This document shows positions 1 to 5,237 of a stretch of 7,302 bases of DNA, one piece after another. The position numbers and the translations under genes were made by a program. This stretch comes from Candidatus Aenigmatarchaeota archaeon. Lineage in GTDB: Archaea; Aenigmatarchaeota; Aenigmatarchaeia; QMZP01. The notes under the pieces were generated by a model. The model searched no databases. It saw only the letters and a program-made list of their open reading frames with translations, and was not told the origin of the DNA. Where the stretch lies: contig JACQIG010000072.1 in NCBI GenBank assembly GCA_016198605.1, positions 1 to 7,302 of the forward strand, given 5' to 3'. Every line of letters begins with the position of its first letter. Position 1 is the stretch's first letter.

Positions 1-441
1 TCCATCAGGAGCGGGAGGAACCTTTCCAAGTCCGCTGTCGCCGAGATGATATCCAGCCAGGGCGACCCCGTGATAATAGCGAGCGACACCTTCCCTGCGC
101 CGAGGGCCATAGAGAAGCTTGCAGCGGCATTCTTCGCCAGGCTGGTGACGCCCACGGAGAACCTCAAGCGGGAGGACAAGGCCAGCATAGCCAAGGATTA
201 CGCGAAAAAATATTACCAGAGGAAGCCCGTATGGGGCAACAGGCATGAGAGGGATTCGCTGGTGGCGGCGGTATACGCGTGGAAGCGTTATCGCGCCCTT
301 GTCAGGAGGATAGAGGAAAAGGTGCCAAGTGAGACGGAGAACCCCGGGCTTGTGGACTTCGTCAGGAGGAACGTCCTTGTCGCCAGGGAGAGCATAGACA
401 CCAGCAGGCGGCAGTTCCTCAGGCGGAAAGGTAACGCTTAA
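1..441 (+). CDS. DUF460 family RNase H-like protein, 3' part only
   Basis: The reading frame is already open at base 1, so the gene starts outside the window; the ATG at 46 is internal. The visible 146 residues match the C-terminal half of the RuvC/RNase H-like domain of archaeal DUF460 proteins: a segment reading RNLSKS, then GDPVIIASDT with its acidic residue (codon at 85-87), then NRHERD (Asp codon at 253-255) starting a helix rich in Ala, Tyr and Arg. In the family these Asp residues fit the RNase H-type metal site. Catalytic activity is presumed and, as far as I know, not demonstrated. Many archaeal relatives continue with a coiled coil and a further domain; here the protein stops soon after the RNase H-like domain, so it is a short form. 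Its bases are GC-rich and arginine is mostly AGG, like the core genes of the window. Confidence 0.78.
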   Translation, partial: SIRSGRNLSKSAVAEMISSQGDPVIIASDTFPAPRAIEKLAAAFFARLVTPTENLKREDKASIAKDYAKKYYQRKPVWGNRHERDSLVAAVYAWKRYRALVRRIEEKVPSETENPGLVDFVRRNVLVARESIDTSRRQFLRRKGNA

Positions 442-445
442 ATTT
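437..445 (+). promoter_or_regulatory. TATA box of the 466-867 gene
   Basis: CTTAAATTT is centred 25 bases before the ATG at 466. An archaeal TATA box directs transcription to start about 25-27 bases downstream, so the transcript would begin at or within a base or two of the start codon (leaderless). The box overlaps the last codons of the DUF460 gene. Confidence 0.6.
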
Positions 446-465
446 CTAACTCCGCCATTAATGGC

Positions 466-867
466 ATGAATCCAGTCAGAAGATATCTTGTAATGACTCC
501 TCAGGAAAGGCGCCTGTGTAGGATAGCAAACGGGGGATACGGCGTGGACCTATTGGATCTGCGAAGAATGGATTATGATAGCTGGTGCTATCTTAGGGCG
601 CAAGAAGAGGAGGCAAAAGAGGAAGCAAGATACACTCCGCGCAGTGTAGGTAGGGAAAAGGCAGAAAAAAGCCTGCAGCTTGAGTTGAGAGAGCCTGATT
701 ATAAAACCATAGCCAAGAATGCAGGACTTGAGGTGCTGGCCACTACATTGGAGGCGTTATTTATTCCGCTGATGATTGGCGGCGTCACGGTAACATGTGA
801 TAACATAAGGGAGCTTAAAGGATGCCCTTACAGGATAAGACAAGAAGCAACAGTTTTAAGCCAATAG
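466..867 (+). CDS. Unrecognised small protein (133 aa)
   Basis: I do not recognise the family. The N-terminal third holds basic and aromatic residues. Residues 46-70 are rich in Glu, Lys and Arg and likely form a charged helix. Residues 85-110 form a hydrophobic stretch broken by charges, perhaps one membrane-associated helix. There are four cysteines (18, 41, 111, 120), the last pair spaced C-x8-C, with no clear zinc motif. The ATG at 466 is chosen because a TATA box lies 25 bases upstream; the ATG at 461 is in another frame. AGA codons and A/T third positions are much commoner than in the flanking GC-rich genes, suggesting recent acquisition or weak codon selection. It sits next to an SDR gene remnant, so the stretch 440-980 may be an accessory patch. 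Coding status is likely from the intact frame and well-placed promoter. Confidence 0.6.
   Translation: MNPVRRYLVMTPQERRLCRIANGGYGVDLLDLRRMDYDSWCYLRAQEEEAKEEARYTPRSVGREKAEKSLQLELREPDYKTIAKNAGLEVLATTLEALFIPLMIGGVTVTCDNIRELKGCPYRIRQEATVLSQ
854..860 (+). promoter_or_regulatory. TATA box of the SDR remnant
   Basis: TTTTAAG is centred 27 bases before the ATG at 884, the same geometry as the intact leaderless genes of this window. The promoter of the broken SDR gene therefore seems to survive. It lies within the last codons of the preceding gene. Confidence 0.45.
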
Positions 868-883
868 TCCATGTCCACTGTAT

Positions 884-931
884 ATGATAGTGGTTACAGG
901 CGGAATAGGCTTCATTGGCCAGAAATTGTGA
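884..931 (+). pseudogene. N-terminal remnant of an SDR / NAD-dependent epimerase gene
   Basis: ATG at 884 opens a 15-codon frame reading MIVVTGGIGFIGQKL and then TGA at 929-931. This is the first beta strand and the TGGxGFIG dinucleotide-binding glycine motif that begins extended short-chain dehydrogenases such as sugar-nucleotide epimerases and dehydratases. Members normally run to about 300 residues; here nothing SDR-like follows in any frame. Reading past the TGA gives a Pro/Ser/Lys-rich stretch with no Rossmann pattern and another stop soon after. A TATA box at the right distance remains. The simplest view is a gene whose body was deleted, leaving promoter and first codons. A short leader peptide that resembles an SDR by chance is possible but less likely given the exact motif. 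Confidence 0.62.
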
Positions 932-935
932 CAAT

Positions 936-964
936 CAGATCCCAAACCAGGATCTGGATTTTTT
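936..964 (+). terminator. Hairpin followed by six T residues
   Basis: CAGATCC (936-942) pairs perfectly with GGATCTG (950-956) around a 7-base loop, followed by GA and T6 (959-964). It resembles an intrinsic terminator and would end transcripts from the SDR-remnant promoter. Archaeal termination relies mainly on the T tract, so the hairpin may be incidental. The T tract also overlaps the best TATA-like position for the next gene. Confidence 0.45.
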
Positions 965-965
965 A
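958..965 (+). promoter_or_regulatory. Weak TATA-like element of the archaeosortase-like gene
   Basis: ATTTTTTA is centred about 26 bases before the ATG at 988. It is a poorer match than the other boxes in the window and is also the T tract of the hairpin at 936-964, so its role is uncertain. Confidence 0.35.
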
Positions 966-987
966 GCACGAAACCAAGATATAATGG

Positions 988-1638
988 ATGGACCTGGAAA
1001 AGATATTCTTCAGGAAAAAGCTGACGGGAAGGCAGGAGAGATTGTGGGGCGTGCTCTATTTCCTGGTAAGGCTGATTATACTTTCCCTTCCCCTCTACCT
1101 TGTGCTCTCATTCGCGGACCTGTACGCCCTGCAGGCCATGACAGCAGGCCAGTCCGCATGGCTCCTGGCCGGGATGGGCTATGCCGTATCGCATGAAGGC
1201 CCTGAGGTGCTGGTGGGCGGGCAGTCGGTATTCAGGGCTTTCATATCCGAGGATTCAACAGCATGGAAATCAATGCTCTTCCTGTTCGCGCTGGTATTTG
1301 CCGTGCCGCGGGTTGCTATGAGGAAGAGGCTGCTTGGGCTTTTGTGGGGCCTCCCCCTTGTCTGGATTGGCAACCTGGGAAGGGTGGTAGGGATAGTGCT
1401 GGTGGAAAGGAATTACGGGATAGAGGCAGCCATGTTTGCGCATGACTTCCTCTGGAGGGTGGGGCTGGTGGCGCTTGTGTTGGGGCTGTGGGTAGTATGG
1501 CTGAAGACGGGTAATAATAGAAAGAGGCAGGCCATGGCGGCGGTAGCACACCCACAGTTGCTCTGGCAGCCAAATCATAACAATTTAATGCCCGGCCAAT
1601 ATAATTTAATGCATGGCAAGGGGGATAATAGGCATTGA
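988..1638 (+). CDS. Archaeosortase/exosortase-like membrane protein with Ser at the expected Cys
   Basis: A protein of 216 residues with about five membrane segments (near 21-43, 54-66, 97-111, 114-138, 155-172). Archaeosortases and exosortases are membrane transpeptidase-like enzymes that cut C-terminal sorting tags, using a Cys in a D-C-T-G-like motif, an Arg after the next membrane helix, and a later His or Arg. Here D89-S90-T91 and A92-W93-K94-S95 occupy the Cys site, R132 in GNLGR is the first Arg (42 residues on, close to the spacing in ArtA), and H152 and R157 could be the third residue. Cys is thus replaced by Ser (codon TCA, 1255-1257), so activity is doubtful or altered. A stop at 982-984 fixes the start at 988. 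The tail after residue 172 is polar, unlike the family, and may be a frameshift product. The gene overlaps the pilin-like gene by 26 bases. Confidence 0.66.
   Translation: MDLEKIFFRKKLTGRQERLWGVLYFLVRLIILSLPLYLVLSFADLYALQAMTAGQSAWLLAGMGYAVSHEGPEVLVGGQSVFRAFISEDSTAWKSMLFLFALVFAVPRVAMRKRLLGLLWGLPLVWIGNLGRVVGIVLVERNYGIEAAMFAHDFLWRVGLVALVLGLWVVWLKTGNNRKRQAMAAVAHPQLLWQPNHNNLMPGQYNLMHGKGDNRH
1581..1589 (+). promoter_or_regulatory. TATA box of the pilin-like gene
   Basis: CAATTTAAT is centred 27 bases before the ATG at 1613, giving a leaderless start. It lies inside the 3' end of the upstream reading frame. The same AATTTAATGC string recurs 21 bases later, directly before the start codon. Confidence 0.5.
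1582..1612 (+). repeat. Two direct copies of AATTTAATGC
   Basis: Copies at 1582-1591 and 1603-1612 are spaced 21 bases apart, about two helical turns. The first coincides with the TATA box and the second abuts the ATG at 1613. It could be a local duplication or a paired regulator site; the sequence alone does not decide. Confidence 0.5.
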
Positions 1639-2302
1639 CACCACGGTGGCGGTGGGCATATTCCTTATAATGGTCGCCCTCGCCTTTGCGATATACATAA
1701 ACCTTTTCACCCCGGGCCGCGGGACGCTCAGGGAGGAGGCCGACTTGGCAGCGGGGAAGGTCTTTGATTTCGTCTCCGTGGAATCGCATGATGTGCCCAT
1801 AGCATACCAGTCCGCGGGGCCGCAAAGCAACGCGGTCCTGTTCTTCAACTATACGTGGCCCTTCGGCATGAACTCAACCAATATCACGTCCTCCTCAGGC
1901 TCCCCACTGCAGTGCATGCTCCGCGGGAGCAGCTCGGCCTACTTCAAGGCCGACCTGGCCTCCGGCCAGAACACGTTCACGATGAGATACAGCAACCTCC
2001 TTGCAGTCCCGGGCTGCAACGCCACCCTGAACACCATTGGCGCGAAGCGCGCCATTCCGCTTTCCATCCAGGTGAAGAGCCGGTTCTCGGACTACAGGAT
2101 AAACCAGCTGTTCACCATGCAGTATTCGCAGGCGCAGAAGGCGCTGGGCATAAACAGGGACTTCAGGGTGGAAATTGACGGCGGGCTGAGGACATACGGG
2201 TTGCTTCCGCCGCCGAACAGCGACGTCTTCGTGAGGACCAGGGCAGGCGAGCTTGCCGAGGACATATACGACACATTAAACATCACTGTGCTGGTGTGGT
2301 AG
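1613..2302 (+). CDS. Pilin-like, N-terminally anchored surface protein
   Basis: 229 residues. The N-terminus is short and basic (MARG), followed by a hydrophobic helix at about 10-31. This resembles the class III signal peptide of archaeal type IV pilins: cleavage would follow G4, leaving an acidic residue (D9) at mature position 5, the place of the conserved Glu. The rest is extracellular-looking: polar, rich in Ser, Asn, Thr and aromatic residues, with two cysteines (101, 135) that could form a disulfide, and five N-x-S/T glycosylation sequons (Asn 79, 87, 90, 136, 223). No C-terminal membrane helix or sorting tag is present, so it does not look like a substrate of the adjacent archaeosortase-like protein. 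An in-frame TAA at 1607-1609 fixes the start. The pilin call rests on the N-terminus only; a plain signal-anchor protein is the alternative. Confidence 0.55.
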   Translation: MARGIIGIDTTVAVGIFLIMVALAFAIYINLFTPGRGTLREEADLAAGKVFDFVSVESHDVPIAYQSAGPQSNAVLFFNYTWPFGMNSTNITSSSGSPLQCMLRGSSSAYFKADLASGQNTFTMRYSNLLAVPGCNATLNTIGAKRAIPLSIQVKSRFSDYRINQLFTMQYSQAQKALGINRDFRVEIDGGLRTYGLLPPPNSDVFVRTRAGELAEDIYDTLNITVLVW

Positions 2303-2309
2303 GGCAACA

Positions 2310-2318
2310 ACTATATTA
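2310..2318 (+). promoter_or_regulatory. TATA box of the 2342-2926 gene
   Basis: ACTATATTA is centred 27 bases before the ATG at 2342, again giving a leaderless start. It falls in the 39-base gap after the pilin-like gene, so the secreted-protein gene can be transcribed on its own. Confidence 0.55.
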
Positions 2319-2341
2319 CCTGCCCGGGGGAAGAGAATAAC

Positions 2342-2926
2342 ATGAAGGCATTCATATTCGCATTCCTTGCATCTTTCACGCTGATAGCAGGCCTTGCTGC
2401 GGCGCAGACGATAGACTTTGACCTCAGGATAAACGGCAATGCGAACAAGGTGTACATCCCGGCCAGCGGCCTTGGGGAGATACAGCCCTCAACAGACCTG
2501 AACACGATAATAATCCCTCCCCCGCCTGCCCTGAAGCACAGCTACCTCGCCTCCTACCTGAACAACGCGCTCTGGGCGCTTGTGGCCTCCAAGGGAACGC
2601 CTGGGGTGGGCGAGACAGGCTCCGACCACAGCCTGCAGCTGCAGCAGAACCTCCAGGGGTCGCGGGTGTTCCTTGCCTTCACCAAGGGCGATTACAGGAA
2701 CGTGGATTCCGCGATAGGCGCGGTGGAGGACGGCAGCTTCCTGCTGCAGAACATACCCAGCTTCTACTTCGGCTCCGCGCAATACATCCCGGTGAAGCTA
2801 ATACTGGCATACACCAACCTGGACCTGACAGGCGACGCCACGCTGCAAAAAGGCACGTTCCAGGTGGTGTTCACCAATGACGGCCTCTCCGGCGGCAAGC
2901 CGGTGATTAACATAAGGGTTGTCTAA
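2342..2926 (+). CDS. Secreted protein of unknown function (194 aa)
   Basis: The N-terminus is a typical Sec signal peptide: MK, a hydrophobic core to about residue 18, then small residues with probable cleavage near AAA-Q at 19-22. There is no lipobox Cys and no further membrane helix, so the mature protein is likely released or bound to the surface by contacts. The mature part has alternating hydrophobic and polar residues suggesting beta strands, a PPPP run near residues 59-62, and no cysteines. I do not recognise the family. It lies 39 bases after the pilin-like gene on the same strand, next to the archaeosortase-like gene, so a role in the cell envelope is a reasonable guess. GC-rich codon use matches the neighbouring surface genes. 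Confidence 0.62.
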   Translation: MKAFIFAFLASFTLIAGLAAAQTIDFDLRINGNANKVYIPASGLGEIQPSTDLNTIIIPPPPALKHSYLASYLNNALWALVASKGTPGVGETGSDHSLQLQQNLQGSRVFLAFTKGDYRNVDSAIGAVEDGSFLLQNIPSFYFGSAQYIPVKLILAYTNLDLTGDATLQKGTFQVVFTNDGLSGGKPVINIRVV

Positions 2927-2937
2927 TACTCCAATCA

Positions 2938-2947
2938 ATATTTATAA
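2938..2947 (+). promoter_or_regulatory. TATA box of the 2968-3204 gene
   Basis: ATATTTATAA is centred 25 bases before the ATG at 2968. A strong box, predicting a leaderless transcript. Confidence 0.62.
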
Positions 2948-2967
2948 CTAACCCAGAAGAAATTGTA

Positions 2968-3204
2968 ATGGAATTATACGGCAGCTTTGAAGAAAAAGGG
3001 TACAGAGTAGATGCTTTCCTGGACGGAGGTTCAGGAGCCTCAAGCTTCTTAGTGAGATTTTACAACAGTGCCACCAATGAGCTAATAAAAGAAGCAAGAG
3101 TTGAAATGTACCACGATCCTGTTTTTGGCGTCGACATTGAAGACCATGAGAAACTTGAGGATGAGACTAACAGGTTGCTCAGCGAACTGGAGGCCATTGC
3201 CTAA
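2968..3204 (+). CDS. Small acidic protein of unknown function (78 aa)
   Basis: 78 residues, soluble, acidic, without cysteines. The pattern suggests several beta strands (residues 1-48, with hydrophobic residues alternating through the FLVRFYN and ARVEMYH stretches) followed by a C-terminal amphipathic helix from about residue 58 to the end. I do not recognise the family. The start is supported by a strong TATA box 25 bases upstream. Codon use is AT-richer than in the flanking genes, with AGA, GGA and TTA codons. It lies 30 bases before rfcL, but rfcL has its own TATA box, so co-transcription is not needed. Confidence 0.65.
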   Translation: MELYGSFEEKGYRVDAFLDGGSGASSFLVRFYNSATNELIKEARVEMYHDPVFGVDIEDHEKLEDETNRLLSELEAIA

Positions 3205-3206
3205 AG

Positions 3207-3215
3207 CTTATAATA
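3207..3215 (+). promoter_or_regulatory. TATA box of rfcL
   Basis: CTTATAATA is centred 24-25 bases before the ATG at 3235, in the 30-base gap after the small acidic-protein gene. It predicts an rfcL transcript with almost no leader. Confidence 0.62.
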
Positions 3216-3234
3216 CTATTTTCTAATACCCATC

Positions 3235-4416
3235 ATGGAACTCTGGACAGGCAGGCACAGGCCGCGCTCCCTGAAGGAGATGGCAGGCCATGGCAAGTCG
3301 GTGGAGGAGATAGCGAAATGGCTTGACCTCTGGAAACCGGGAAGGGGCCTGCTGATACACGGGGGGCCTGGCGTTGGAAAGAACCTGATTGTTGAGCTGC
3401 TGTCCAGGGAGAGGAACCTTCTGTTGCTGGAAGCCAGCGCGCCGGACATAAGCGTGGAGCAGCTGGAAAACATGTCAGTTGCGGGGAGCTCAAGGCCGCT
3501 GTTCCACAAGGGCAAGCTCATATTGATAGACGAAGTGGACGGCATATCATCCCGCGAGAGGGGCGCGGTTGCAGCGGTTTCAGCCCTGATAAGGTCCTCC
3601 TCCTATCCTGTGGTGCTGACGGCAAACGACATCTGGAACCAGAAGCTGAGGCCGCTGAGGGCGCTGTGCGACGCGGTGAAGCTTGGCAAGATACCCTCCC
3701 CTTCCATAGAGAAGAGGCTGAAGGAGATATGCAAGGCCGAGGGCGTGGCCGTTGAGGATGGCGCGCTGAAGGCGCTGGCGAGGTGGTCGCAGGGCGACAT
3801 GAGGTCTGTCCTGGTAGACCTCCAGCTGCTCCTTGGCGGCAGGAAGGAACTCACCATGGCAGACTTGGAATCGCTGGGGTTCAGGGAAAGGGAGAATTCC
3901 GTCTTCAACATAATGCCCACCATCTTCAATTCGGGCAGCATGTCCACCGCGAAGAACGCTATCAGGACGGCTGGCATGGACCCCGACGACATATTCTGGT
4001 GGATTGAGAACAACATCCCAAATGTTTTTAAGAATCCCGGAGAGATTGCAAACGCCTATGACATCCTTTCAAAAGCGGACTTGTTCAGGAGGCAGGTGAT
4101 AGTCCAGCAGAATTGGAGGTTCAAAGCCTACATGATTGACATCATGTCTGCCGTCTCCACGGCAGGCAAGCCCGCGGGAGGCTTTATACCCTACCAGCCC
4201 CCGCAGAGGCTGATACAGCTCGGGGCAACCCGCGCAAAAAGGCAGGCCATGCAAGAACTGTGCACCCGCCTGGGCGCGCACCTCCACTGCTCCACCAGGT
4301 CTGTCAAGCGCGACTACCTACCGTTCCTGAAGGCGCTGGTGAAGAAGAAAAAGCTGGCTAATGCCGGAGGGATTGATTTGAGCGAGGATGATGTAAAGCT
4401 GATCAGGGCGTATTAG
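3235..4416 (+). CDS. rfcL: Replication factor C large subunit (clamp loader)
   Basis: 393 residues. With the small RFC subunit it loads the PCNA sliding clamp onto primed DNA. The start (MELW, then RHRPRSLKEMAG) is typical of RfcL. The AAA+ module shows Walker A GGPGVGKN (43-50), Walker B LILIDEVDG (95-103), sensor 1 LTAND (128-132) and sensor 2 GDMR (187-190). The following collar region keeps RfcL-like motifs, including the WIENNIP and DILSKADLFRR stretches. Two points are odd. The Walker A Thr after the Lys, which helps bind magnesium, is Asn (N50). The protein also ends soon after the collar: many archaeal RfcL proteins run to about 480 residues and end in a PCNA-binding motif, which is absent here. 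The gene is convergent with the HAD gene, with no bases between their stop codons. Confidence 0.93.
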   Translation: MELWTGRHRPRSLKEMAGHGKSVEEIAKWLDLWKPGRGLLIHGGPGVGKNLIVELLSRERNLLLLEASAPDISVEQLENMSVAGSSRPLFHKGKLILIDEVDGISSRERGAVAAVSALIRSSSYPVVLTANDIWNQKLRPLRALCDAVKLGKIPSPSIEKRLKEICKAEGVAVEDGALKALARWSQGDMRSVLVDLQLLLGGRKELTMADLESLGFRERENSVFNIMPTIFNSGSMSTAKNAIRTAGMDPDDIFWWIENNIPNVFKNPGEIANAYDILSKADLFRRQVIVQQNWRFKAYMIDIMSAVSTAGKPAGGFIPYQPPQRLIQLGATRAKRQAMQELCTRLGAHLHCSTRSVKRDYLPFLKALVKKKKLANAGGIDLSEDDVKLIRAY

Positions 4417-5172
4417 CTATCCCACCAGGTACCTGCGCAATTCTTTGGGGGAGCCGACAAATGCGCCAAACTTGTGCTGTGCGCTTAGTTTAACGTCATC
4501 GCGTGCCCTGGGGGAAATTGCTATGCCGCCGCCCGCATCCATGAGCATGCCAAAAATCTCCTCATCATCTTCCAGGCCGTCGCCCATATACAGATAACCC
4601 GACTTGTTTTTTGATTCGTCCAGTTTCTGCCTCATAGAAGCTGCTTTGCTCACGCCGTTATAATTAAACCTGTCAACCGTGCCATTGCGCTGGTAGTCGA
4701 ACCTGTTGGCAACAATCCTGTCAAAAACATGCCCATATCCGCTACTGGACAATACTGCCGATATGGCATCCTTGCATCCTGTTGAAAGAATTTCACATGA
4801 ATGCGCTGGGTTTGCTTTGAATTCCCCGAGCACATTAATGATGCCCCTGTCCAGCCTGCTTACGGCGTCTTCTGCGTATCTTTCCAGTATGCTGTCCAGA
4901 TGTTTGCGCTTAGTGCCGTGAAGGACTTCCGGATTGAAATGCTGATACATCAGTTCCTTGAATGACGAATAGTCCATCCTGCCTTCTTTGTGCTCTTTTG
5001 TCAAGTCGTAAAGAGTGGAAGCGCTCCCGATAAGCTTAACGAGCCTGACTGGCCTGAAGGGTATGGACTTGCCAAGCAGATACATCCCCGCCTGCTCCCA
5101 AAGTTTTGCCTCTGTCGGTTCCCCTATGAGAGTCCCATGCCAGTTCAACACGGCAGTGTGGCATCTTCCCAT
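4417..5172 (-). CDS. HAD-superfamily protein with degenerate motif I
   Basis: 251 residues. HAD phosphatases use motif I DxDxT (nucleophile and acid/base Asp), motif II Ser/Thr, motif III Lys and motif IV acidic residues that bind magnesium. Here motif I reads LNWHGTL, with Asn at 10 and His at 12 where both Asp are expected. Motif II is probably S130 or T131, motif III K176, and motif IV the intact GDGLED (197-202). A helical cap region fills about 20-110. Loss of the nucleophile predicts a dead or repurposed enzyme, yet motif IV and the overall length remain. Each change is one base from an Asp codon (AAC from GAC; CAT from GAT). An in-frame TAA just upstream fixes the start. Codon use is less GC-biased than in rfcL. 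The true substrate class is unknown. Confidence 0.72.
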   Translation of the reverse strand: MGRCHTAVLNWHGTLIGEPTEAKLWEQAGMYLLGKSIPFRPVRLVKLIGSASTLYDLTKEHKEGRMDYSSFKELMYQHFNPEVLHGTKRKHLDSILERYAEDAVSRLDRGIINVLGEFKANPAHSCEILSTGCKDAISAVLSSSGYGHVFDRIVANRFDYQRNGTVDRFNYNGVSKAASMRQKLDESKNKSGYLYMGDGLEDDEEIFGMLMDAGGGIAISPRARDDVKLSAQHKFGAFVGSPKELRRYLVG

Positions 5173-5202
5173 AATATCGCCTTAGTAGGATAGGGCAGAA
5201 AG

Positions 5203-5211
5203 TTTTAAATA
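5203..5211 (-). promoter_or_regulatory. TATA box of the HAD-like gene
   Basis: On the minus strand TATTTAAAA is centred about 34 bases before the ATG at 5172, so the transcript would have a leader of about 7-9 bases. It lies between the tRNA 3' end and the HAD gene, allowing separate transcription from the tRNA. Confidence 0.5.
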
Positions 5212-5237
5212 ACCGGCAGGGAGAGAAAGGCACACAA

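Noticed and set aside
461..463. ATG at 461 as the start of the 466 gene, and ATG at 984 as the start of the 988 gene
   Set aside because: Both are in other frames from the long reading frames.
929..931. TGA of the SDR remnant as a recoded selenocysteine or pyrrolysine codon
   Set aside because: Reading through gives Pro/Ser/Lys-rich sequence with no Rossmann pattern and another TGA about 30 codons later.
915..1196. Plus-strand open frame of 93 codons between the SDR remnant and the archaeosortase-like gene
   Set aside because: It overlaps the membrane-protein start in another frame, has no promoter of its own, and does not continue the SDR fold.
1316..1825. Long minus-strand open frame of 169 codons across the archaeosortase-like and pilin-like genes
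   Set aside because: Its translation is rich in Pro, His, Arg and Tyr with no domain, and it is opposite two better-supported plus-strand genes with signal and membrane segments. It is a GC-driven shadow.
3603..4016. Minus-strand open frame of 137 codons inside rfcL
   Set aside because: It is fully inside a clearly recognised gene and has Ser/Pro-rich shadow composition.
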